Source: a bacterium (lineage in GTDB: Bacteria; Bacillota_I; Bacilli_A; RF39; UBA660). From it: DNA of 58,939 nt. Position 1 is the first letter of the stretch, and each line of letters opens with the position of its first letter. The DNA lies in contig RKAV01000041.1 of assembly GCA_014846175.1 (NCBI GenBank), forward strand, positions 1-58,939, written 5' to 3'. The notes below the pieces were generated by a model. It did no database searches. It was not told the origin of the DNA and worked only from the letters and a program-made list of their open reading frames with translations. A program made the position numbers and the translations under genes. Of the stretch, positions 43,286 through 50,401 are shown in pieces.

Positions 43286-44106
43286 TTATCATAATCTTCT
43301 AAAAAGCTTTTATATACCCCATTAGTTTTAGTTCCTAAAACACAATCTAAATTTACATTATCTAAGCTCTTGAAGATGTTATAATCAGCATTTTTATTAA
43401 TCTTTCTTAGATTCTTAATTAGTTCTTTCATTTCTTTTCGTTTACTAGTTCCATCATTTATTAAGGAACAACCTTCTGTGAAACGGCAAGCACAATTAAT
43501 AAATGTTAATTCATTGTTATTACGCCAAGAGATAATTGATTCTTCTTTTACTAAATATAATGGCCTAATAAGTTCAATACCTTCAAAGTTATCACTATGA
43601 AGTTTAGGCATCATAGTCTTTATTTCTGAACCATATAGCATTGATAAAAGGGTTGTTTCAATTACATCATCAAAGTGATGACCTAGAGCTATTTTATTAC
43701 ATCCTAGCTCTTTTGCTTTACTATATAAGAAACCTCTTCGCATTCTAGCACACATATAACAAGGACTAGAATCTATTTGACTTACTACATCAAAGATATC
43801 ACTTTCAAATATCTCAATAGGAATATTTAGTATTTTAGCATTATCTTCTATCATAGCTCGATTATACTCGTTATACCCTGGATCCATTACTACATATCTA
43901 GCGGTAAACTTAACTTTGCCATGACGAATTAATTCCTGTATACATTTAGCTAGTAGGAATGAATCTTTTCCTCCTGATATACAAACCATTACATTATCAT
44001 TTTCTTTGATTAATTCATATTCACTAACTGCTTTTATAAATTTAGAAAATATATCTTTACGATATTTCTTTATAATACTTCTCTCTATTTCTTTATACTT
44101 CTCCAT
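43267..44106 (-). CDS. TtcA-like tRNA thiolation ATPase
   Basis: PP-loop ATPase of 279 aa. SGGKDS is at 44-49, the CxxC motif Cys116/Cys119 in PCYMCARMRRG, and a third cysteine group in INCACRFTEGCS, which could hold a 4Fe-4S cluster as in TtcA. ALGHHFDDVIET is the conserved PP-loop partner motif. The enzyme class adds sulfur to tRNA (C32 in TtcA). The start overlaps the cysteine desulfurase by 14 bases, so sulfur donor and user are co-expressed. Exact tRNA position is not certain. Confidence 0.8.
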   Translation of the reverse strand: MEKYKEIERSIIKKYRKDIFSKFIKAVSEYELIKENDNVMVCISGGKDSFLLAKCIQELIRHGKVKFTARYVVMDPGYNEYNRAMIEDNAKILNIPIEIFESDIFDVVSQIDSSPCYMCARMRRGFLYSKAKELGCNKIALGHHFDDVIETTLLSMLYGSEIKTMMPKLHSDNFEGIELIRPLYLVKEESIISWRNNNELTFINCACRFTEGCSLINDGTSKRKEMKELIKNLRKINKNADYNIFKSLDNVNLDCVLGTKTNGVYKSFLEDYDKKDKNK

Positions 44107-45223
44107 GATAAATCTCCTTATATATTAAATCAAATACTTTCAAAAACTCTTCTACTTCTTCCTTGGTAGTCTTATATGATAAACTTACTCTAATTGATGA
44201 TGATGCTTTTTGTTTATCTTTAGTTAAGGCATATACTAGTTTAGATGGTGTTGTGATGGGACAACATGAAGTTTTAGCTGAAAGAATGATATTATGCTCT
44301 TCAAACTTATCTAAGATAGTAAGAGATTTTTCTCCTATAAGACTAAAGTTTATGATGGATGGTAATGAATTTTCTCTACTGTTGATAGAAACGTTTTTAT
44401 ATTCACTTAGATGTGATTTAATCATATCACCTAATTCTTTTAGATAGTTATATCTTGCTTCTTGATTAGTAAGTGCTATCTCTAAAGCTTTTTCTAAGGC
44501 TAAGACATTGGCAAGTGATGGAGTTCCAGCTCGATAAATGGTTGTAGATTTACCTCCTTCTATTAATGGAGTTAGTCTAACATTTTTCTTTTTTACTAAG
44601 ATACCAAAGTTATCTAAGCCATGAAACTTATGAGGATTTATAGTGATAAGGTCTACATTACTATAATCGATTGTTACCTTTCCAATAGACTGAGTAGCAT
44701 CAGTATGAAAGTGACAGTTAGGATAGTCTTTTAAAATAGATGCTATTTCTTCTACCGGCTGTCTAAGGGCTAGTTCACTATCTACTGAGGTAACACTTAC
44801 TAAAATAGTATCATCTCTTAACATATTCTTTAAAGATTCTATATCTACTATACCTTTATCAGTTACAGGAATAACTTCAACTTCAAAACCAAGACGCTCT
44901 AAACTAACTACTGAGCTAGTAATAGAATTATGTTCTAAGCTGCTAATCAAGATATGTTTACCATAGTTTTTATAACTAAGACATAGTCCTTTAATTGCTA
45001 AGTTATTAGATTCAGTTGCACCTGAGGTATAAATAATCTCATCTTTTAACACTTTAAGCATATTAGTAATTCTTAAAGTACTATCACTTATCATTTTATT
45101 TTCTTCTCTTCCTAGTTTATGAATTGAATTTGGATTAGCATAATACTTTTTAGTAGTATTATAAAAGATATCTAATACTTCATCTTCTACAAAACTAGCT
45201 GCTACATTATCTAAATAAATCAA
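44093..45223 (-). CDS. Cysteine desulfurase (IscS/NifS family)
   Basis: PLP enzyme of 376 aa that takes sulfur from cysteine as a persulfide. Motifs are IYLDNVAAS at the start, TSGATESNN, HTDATQSIG, the PLP lysine in NPHKFHG and the cysteine region SAKTSCC on the mobile loop. RAGTPSLA and the C-terminal SIRVSLSYKTTKEEV are typical. I choose the TTG at 45223: AAAGGG is nine bases upstream and the resulting IYLDN start is the family norm; the ATG at 45232 abuts the ribosome site. It is coupled to the TtcA-like gene and probably feeds it. Confidence 0.9.
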   Translation of the reverse strand: MIYLDNVAASFVEDEVLDIFYNTTKKYYANPNSIHKLGREENKMISDSTLRITNMLKVLKDEIIYTSGATESNNLAIKGLCLSYKNYGKHILISSLEHNSITSSVVSLERLGFEVEVIPVTDKGIVDIESLKNMLRDDTILVSVTSVDSELALRQPVEEIASILKDYPNCHFHTDATQSIGKVTIDYSNVDLITINPHKFHGLDNFGILVKKKNVRLTPLIEGGKSTTIYRAGTPSLANVLALEKALEIALTNQEARYNYLKELGDMIKSHLSEYKNVSINSRENSLPSIINFSLIGEKSLTILDKFEEHNIILSAKTSCCPITTPSKLVYALTKDKQKASSSIRVSLSYKTTKEEVEEFLKVFDLIYKEIYHGEV

Positions 45224-45265
45224 GTATACCATCCCTTTCTTAAAGTCTATCTTATTATAAAGAGA

Positions 45266-46546
45266 TTAATTTTCACTGTCAACATTGTTTTCTTCATCTT
45301 TTTTATTCTGCTCTTCTGCAAATAGTTTAGCCATTGTTTCACTATTTCTTGTTAATCTTTTTATAGTTAACTCTTCTGCTTTATTATTAGCAAGTCTTAA
45401 GTTTCTATCACTAGAGATTAGGGCATCTTTTGTCTTTTGTAAATGGTCAATTGTTTTATCTATTTCTTCTATTGCTTTACTAAACTTTTCAGATGCTATT
45501 CGATAGTTCTTAGCAAATCCACTTTTGAAAGCATTCATATTCTCTTCAAAGTGAGATATATCAATATTTTGATTTTGTAGAACAAGCATTTCCTTTTTAT
45601 ATTCTAAAGCATTAAGAGCAGCTCCTCTAATTAAGGTTATTAAAGGAATAAAAAACTGTGGTCTAATAACATACATCTTAGGATAACGATAAGAAACATC
45701 TACTATGCCCATATTATAATAATCATTATCAATTTCAAGTAAGGAAACAAGTACAGCGTATTCACATTTTTTCTCTTTCCTATCTTTATCTAGTTCTTTA
45801 AAGAAGTCTTCATTTTTATGTTTAGTAGCTGTCATATCTGCTTCATTTTTCATCTCAAACATGATAGATACAATCTCTGTTTTCTCATCATCATAGTCTC
45901 TAAAGATAAAGTCACCTTTAGAGCCTGTTCTTGCATCATTATCTTTTTCAAAGTAAGCATTAGGAAATAATGGTCTTAAGGTATTAAACTCATTATTACA
46001 ATGTACTTCTAGACTTTCTCCTATCATCTTAGTTGATTGTCTTGCTTTCATATCTTTATAATAAGCAATCATTTCATCTTTATCTTTTAGTTTATTTTCA
46101 TACACATCTTTGATATTTTTTTCTTTTAAGGCATACTCTTTACTATCTAATTCTAGCTGACTTTTCAAACTAGAAATATTCTTATCTTTTTCATTTTCTA
46201 GTTCTTTAATTTTAATATTTAGCTTTGCTATTTCTTCTTTATATTCATTAGCTGTTTTAATCTTAGTATTTTCAATCAAACTATCTTCTAGTTGTTTTTT
46301 ACTTTTTAATTCTTCATTTAGTTTTGTTATCTCTAAATCTTTTTCTTTTAGCATCGTACTTAATTTCTTTTCAAGTTCATTCTCAGCTAGTTTTATTGCT
46401 TGGTTCTTATCTTTTTCATATTGTTCTTGTCTTGTTGCTATCTCATTTTTAAATTCACTATCTCTTACTTGTTTTACGATAGAGTCATATTGTTTCTCAT
46501 CAATTTTAAAAACTGTTCCACAATTAGGACATTTTATTTCATTCAT
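45266..46546 (-). CDS. DUF2130 protein (coiled coil plus nuclease-like domain)
   Basis: Protein of 426 aa. A short zinc ribbon-like start (IKCPNCGTVFKI) is followed by a coiled coil of about 130 residues rich in Lys/Glu, then a DUF2130 domain: KMIGESLEVHCNNEFN, ARTGSKGDFIFRDYD, ISIMFEMKNEA-type strand, then DISHFEENM. The E...D-ExK-like pattern (GDFIFRDYD...FEMKNE) is like the PD-(D/E)xK nuclease fold. Biological role is not known; RmuC-like roles have been proposed. No partner gene is adjacent. Confidence 0.8.
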   Translation of the reverse strand: MNEIKCPNCGTVFKIDEKQYDSIVKQVRDSEFKNEIATRQEQYEKDKNQAIKLAENELEKKLSTMLKEKDLEITKLNEELKSKKQLEDSLIENTKIKTANEYKEEIAKLNIKIKELENEKDKNISSLKSQLELDSKEYALKEKNIKDVYENKLKDKDEMIAYYKDMKARQSTKMIGESLEVHCNNEFNTLRPLFPNAYFEKDNDARTGSKGDFIFRDYDDEKTEIVSIMFEMKNEADMTATKHKNEDFFKELDKDRKEKKCEYAVLVSLLEIDNDYYNMGIVDVSYRYPKMYVIRPQFFIPLITLIRGAALNALEYKKEMLVLQNQNIDISHFEENMNAFKSGFAKNYRIASEKFSKAIEEIDKTIDHLQKTKDALISSDRNLRLANNKAEELTIKRLTRNSETMAKLFAEEQNKKDEENNVDSEN

Positions 46547-46560
46547 AGTTTTACACCTTT

Positions 46561-46756
46561 CTATTTAGTTTTTTCTTTAAGATCTTTAAACTTAGATTTA
46601 AAAGTATCTATATAATCTTTACTAATAATAATTTTATTATCTTCATTAGCTTTTACTGTTAGATATTTATTTCTTTACTTTCTTAGTTTTAGTACTACAA
46701 CCATTAACAGTTAAAACTATGATTAAGATAAGAATAAGCTAACTAATTTTCTTCAT
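46561..46756 (-). pseudogene. Broken lipoprotein gene downstream of copZ
   Basis: The frame starting at the ATG at 46756, within the copZ 3' end, has a TAG at codon 6 (the copZ stop), then hydrophobic codons ILILIIVLTVNGC-STKTKK with a lipobox (VNGC), then TAA. The C-terminal part continues in a second frame, YLTVKANEDNKIIISKDYID and on to KEKTK, ending at 46561. At least one nonsense and one frameshift lesion are needed to split one lipoprotein gene this way. It could be a lost copper-related lipoprotein, judged only from position. Confidence 0.55.
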
Positions 46757-46979
46757 TACTTACTCCTTCATATTTATATCCTAAAGAGTTGATAGTACTT
46801 TCTACCACTTTGATATTTAACTCTTTATCACTTAAAATGGTAACACTATTATTATTAAGATTTACTTTTACTTTTCTTATATCATCTAAACTTTCTAGAG
46901 CTTTAGTTACTTTATCAGCACAGTGGTTACAACTCATTCCTTCTACTTTAATTATAGTTTTAATCTTCTTATTAAACAT
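46743..46979 (-). CDS. copZ: Copper chaperone CopZ (HMA domain)
   Basis: Single heavy-metal-associated domain of 78 aa. The metal-binding GMSCNHC is at residues 14-20 of the fold IKVEGMSCNHCADKVTKAL, followed by VKVNLNNNSVTI and a C-terminal helix with INSLGY. It delivers Cu(I) to CopA. It is three bases downstream of copA, so the two are co-transcribed. Its end overlaps the broken lipoprotein frame. Confidence 0.92.
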   Translation of the reverse strand: MFNKKIKTIIKVEGMSCNHCADKVTKALESLDDIRKVKVNLNNNSVTILSDKELNIKVVESTINSLGYKYEGVSNEEN

Positions 46980-46982
46980 TTC

Positions 46983-49172
46983 TTATTTCCCTTCTAATTT
47001 TATTTTTCTAAGTCTTAGAGCATTGATTACAACTGTTAAACTACTTAAAGTCATAGCAAAAGAAGCAATCATTGGATTCATTATAATATTAAATTTAGCA
47101 AATAGTCCTATAGCAATTGGTATCATTAAGATATTGTAAAAGAAGGAAAAGAAAAGGTTTTGTTTTATATTTCTAATAGTTTTCTTACTTATGATAAATA
47201 GATTAAGAATACTTTCTAAATTATCATTCATTAAGATAATATCACTAGAATTATTAGCTATATCAGTACCACTTGCAATTGCTACACCAATAGTAGCAGT
47301 AGCAAGACTTGGGGCATCATTTATCCCATCTCCTACCATCATTACTTTTCTATTTTCTTTTAATAATTCTTTTATAATTGTTGTTTTCTCTTTAGGAAGA
47401 AGTGATGCTTTTACTTCATCAAGTGCTAAATCTTTACTAATAATATTAGCTGTTTCTTTATTATCACCAGTTAACATTAAAACTTTTTTATTACTTTTCT
47501 TTAACTTTTTAATAACTTCTCTAGCATTACTTCTTAGCGTATCTTTAACACCTATTAAAGCGATTACTTTTCTTTCTTCTACTACATAGATTACACTATT
47601 ACCCTCTCTTACTAGTCTATTAAAGTCTAGTGAATGAATATCATAAATCATTAATTGGTCTACTAACTTATCATTTCCTAGATAGTATTTCTTATCATTA
47701 ATAGTACCACTTACTCCTAGTCCTGCTATATTATTAAATTTAGTTACAGTAAGATCTGATTTACCCTTAAAAGCTTTAGCGATAGGATGCGTTGATTTAT
47801 TCTCTAAACTTGTTACTAATTCTAATATTTTCTTATCAGGATAATCACTATAATTATAAATAGTTGATACTTGTAAATTACCATAAGTTAGAGTACCTGT
47901 TTTATCAAAGACAATAGTATCAATACTGTTAAGTAATTCTAATGATTCACTATTTTTTATTAATAAACCTTTCTTAGCACAGAATCCTTCAGTAACAATA
48001 ACAGCTAAAGGGGTGGCAAGACCAAGAGAACAAGGACATGCTACTACTAAGACAGTTACAAATCTAGTTAAAGCTATATCTAAATTATTTGTTAATAGAT
48101 TAAAAATTAAGGTTAGAAAAGCGATAAGCAGAATACTTGGTACAAAGATAGAACTTACTTTATCTGCTACTTTAGCAATAGCTGGTTTAGTATTAGTAGC
48201 TTCTACTACTAGTCTTACTATTTCGGAGATAGTTGAATCTTTACCAATATTAATTGCTTCATAGGTTATATAACCATTAGTATTAATACTACCTGCTATT
48301 ACTTTATCACCTATTTTTTTCTTGATTAGTTTACTCTCTCCAGTTATAAAAGCTTCATCAAAGTAAGCACTTCCACTGATAATATTACCATCAACTGCTA
48401 TTTTTTCACCTGGTTTACAAATTAAAGTGTCGTGTTTTTTAACTTCATCAATACTAATTTCTTTTTCCCCTTCTGTAGTTTTCAATAAAGCTTTAGTTGG
48501 AGTCACTTGAACTAGTTCTTTAATAGCTTCCCTCGTTTTAGATTTACTCTTAGTATCAATAAATCTTCCTAGTTTGACAAAGTAGATAACAATACAAAAT
48601 GATTCATAGTAAAGACTTTCTACATAACTTGTTTGTCCTTTAATTATCATAATGGTATTAAAGATACTATAAATAAGACTTGCTAAAACACCAATAGAAA
48701 CTAAAGTATCCATATTAGGTGATTTATGAACAAGATTTAAATAACCACTTTTTAGAATATCTTTTCCATAGTAAAGATAAGGAAGAGATAGTATTAGTAA
48801 AGTAATAGCATAATTAACAGGATACTTTTCCATATTAAGAAGTGGTATAATAGAAAGACCTACCATGTGTGACATAGAAATATAAAGTATTAAAATAGAA
48901 AGGATAGTATAAAAGACAAATAATCTTTTATTAAGTTTCTCTTTCTTAAAGACCTTTTCTTCTGAATAAATGCCAAGACTTTTATACCCTGCTTCTTCAA
49001 TAAATCTTTCTAAATCGTTTAAAGATAGTGTTTCATCATACATAATAGTAGCAGTTGCTAAGACAAGATTAACTGAAGCATCTACTACTCCTTTTTGTTT
49101 ATTTAAATACTTTTCTAATGCCGATGAACAAGCGCTACAACTCATTCCTTCAATACTTAAAATTACTTTCAT
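46983..49172 (-). CDS. copA: Copper-transporting P1B-type ATPase CopA
   Basis: Copper efflux pump of 729 aa. One N-terminal HMA domain has GMSCSAC (Cys12, Cys15). Eight membrane helices follow, with the metal-transfer CPC motif in VACPCSLGLATP, TGES in the actuator domain, the phosphorylation site DKTGT, HP motif in STHPIA, and GDGINDAP in the hinge. The MxxSS ending on helix 8 (FAMTLSSLTVVINALRL) is CopA-type. Own strong promoter with a possible CsoR-like site; copZ follows. Only one HMA domain is present, as in many Firmicutes. Confidence 0.95.
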   Translation of the reverse strand: MKVILSIEGMSCSACSSALEKYLNKQKGVVDASVNLVLATATIMYDETLSLNDLERFIEEAGYKSLGIYSEEKVFKKEKLNKRLFVFYTILSILILYISMSHMVGLSIIPLLNMEKYPVNYAITLLILSLPYLYYGKDILKSGYLNLVHKSPNMDTLVSIGVLASLIYSIFNTIMIIKGQTSYVESLYYESFCIVIYFVKLGRFIDTKSKSKTREAIKELVQVTPTKALLKTTEGEKEISIDEVKKHDTLICKPGEKIAVDGNIISGSAYFDEAFITGESKLIKKKIGDKVIAGSINTNGYITYEAINIGKDSTISEIVRLVVEATNTKPAIAKVADKVSSIFVPSILLIAFLTLIFNLLTNNLDIALTRFVTVLVVACPCSLGLATPLAVIVTEGFCAKKGLLIKNSESLELLNSIDTIVFDKTGTLTYGNLQVSTIYNYSDYPDKKILELVTSLENKSTHPIAKAFKGKSDLTVTKFNNIAGLGVSGTINDKKYYLGNDKLVDQLMIYDIHSLDFNRLVREGNSVIYVVEERKVIALIGVKDTLRSNAREVIKKLKKSNKKVLMLTGDNKETANIISKDLALDEVKASLLPKEKTTIIKELLKENRKVMMVGDGINDAPSLATATIGVAIASGTDIANNSSDIILMNDNLESILNLFIISKKTIRNIKQNLFFSFFYNILMIPIAIGLFAKFNIIMNPMIASFAMTLSSLTVVINALRLRKIKLEGK

Positions 49173-49312
49173 AATTAGCTTTTCCTTTCAATTTTTATTA
49201 TCTATTTCTTATATAATATTAAGTCTACGAATAATAAGGTTCTTTTTATATATTTTACTTTGATACTACTCCCCACGTCTTATGGATATCTCTATTCCAT
49301 CTTTACTACCCA

Positions 49313-49341
49313 ATTATAGGGGGCGAGGATATTTATGTCAA
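49313..49341 (-). promoter_or_regulatory. Perfect promoter of copA-copZ with GC-rich inverted repeat
   Basis: Minus strand TTGACA (49336-49341), 17 bases, TATAAT (49313-49318). CCCCC upstream of the -10 and GGGTAG downstream flank it, which is reminiscent of CsoR-type copper operators; no CopY box (TACAnnTGTA) is present. Confidence 0.65.
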
Positions 49342-49351
49342 TAGTAAGAAA

Positions 49352-49374
49352 GAAAAAGGCCATATTAATGACCT
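49352..49374 (-). terminator. Terminator of the dam gene
   Basis: Minus strand AGGTCAT-TAAT-ATGGCCT (one G-T pair), followed by TTTTTC. It overlaps the dam stop codon and lies just upstream of the copA promoter. Confidence 0.6.
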
Positions 49375-50233
49375 AATCTGTTTCATCAAATAACTTTTTA
49401 TTTTCGTAATTAGTTATAATTACTTCTTCTACTTTTCCCCTTTTTTTCCCGTTAGCATTAATATTTCTTTTAGCTTCTATTATATGGATATTGTAGTCTT
49501 TATATAAATCTTTTATTAGTGGTGTATTATAATTAGATAGCATTACATAACACCCTCTATCAGCTAGTTCTTTATATACTTTAGCAAGTCTAATTTGTTC
49601 ATCTTTACCAAAGCCATTTTCTGTATAACTAGTAAATATTTGTTTTTCTGAATCATAAGGTGGATCAAAGTAGATGAAGTCATTCTTATTAGCAGTTTTA
49701 ACTGCTTCTTCAAAATCTGTATTTAATATGGTTATATCATTAAAGTTTAAATATGAATGAATAATACCAAGATTTTGTCCTTCATAAGTATTTACTTTTA
49801 TTTTTTTACCAAATGGTACATTAAATTCATTCTTACTATTAACTCTATATAAACCGTTGAAACAAGCTTTATTTAGATAAATTGTTCTAGCCGCTCTTTT
49901 ATAATCAGCCATTCGTTTAAATTTAGCTTTATCCCTATCTTTATTTCGTATCTCATAATAATAATCTTCACTATGATTTGTCTCATGATGATTTAATTCA
50001 TTACACATCTTAGTAAACTTTGTTTCATCTTTTATACAGTTAAAGATATTCATTAATTCTTCATTATAATCATTTATCACTGCTTTTCTTGGTGATAACT
50101 CAAATAATAAAGCTCCTCCACCAACAAATGGCTCATAGTATGTATTATATTCATCAGGGGCATATAGTTTTAGTTTATCAATTACTTGTCTTTTACCACC
50201 AGCCCACTTTACAAATGGTTTTCCTTTTATCAT
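49373..50233 (-). CDS. dam: Dam-family DNA adenine methyltransferase
   Basis: N6-adenine methyltransferase of 286 aa. The SAM-binding motif is FVKWAGGKRQ near the start, the catalytic DPPY is in IYFDPPYDSE, and YEPFVGGGALLFEL and LNKACFNGLYRVNSKNEFNVPFG are the Dam/DpnM-type motif VIII/N-terminal features. The predicted site is GATC (inferred from the DpnM/EcoDam group). No cognate restriction gene is adjacent. The upstream promoter overlaps a perfect palindrome, so expression may be controlled. It is flanked by the unknown large gene and the copper operon. AGGAGG site. Confidence 0.92.
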   Translation of the reverse strand: MIKGKPFVKWAGGKRQVIDKLKLYAPDEYNTYYEPFVGGGALLFELSPRKAVINDYNEELMNIFNCIKDETKFTKMCNELNHHETNHSEDYYYEIRNKDRDKAKFKRMADYKRAARTIYLNKACFNGLYRVNSKNEFNVPFGKKIKVNTYEGQNLGIIHSYLNFNDITILNTDFEEAVKTANKNDFIYFDPPYDSEKQIFTSYTENGFGKDEQIRLAKVYKELADRGCYVMLSNYNTPLIKDLYKDYNIHIIEAKRNINANGKKRGKVEEVIITNYENKKLFDETD

Positions 50234-50266
50234 GTATTTGCCTCCTAGTTAAGTTTCATATCAATT

Positions 50267-50311
50267 ATTGTATCAAAAATATTACTAATTGTCAGTACTA
50301 ACAATTAGTAA
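50267..50311 (-). promoter_or_regulatory. dam promoter with overlapping 11-bp palindromic operator-like site
   Basis: Minus strand -35 CTGACA (50290-50295), 17 bases, -10 TACAAT (50267-50272) with a TGA extension. TTACTAATTGT (50282-50292) and ACAATTAGTAA (50301-50311) form a perfect inverted repeat with an eight-base centre that overlaps the -35. It could alternatively be the terminator of the upstream large gene, because TATTTTT follows. Confidence 0.55.
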
Positions 50312-50401
50312 ATATGATAATTCATAATGATACAGTAAATTTTCAAATTGATGACTACTAATGCATTATATTGTTTACTATTTACTTGCTAAAAAACATA
50401 T

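Noticed and set aside
49373..50233. Dam methyltransferase as half of a DpnII-type restriction system
   Set aside because: No restriction endonuclease gene is recognisable on either side; the neighbours are copA and the unknown 871-aa protein.
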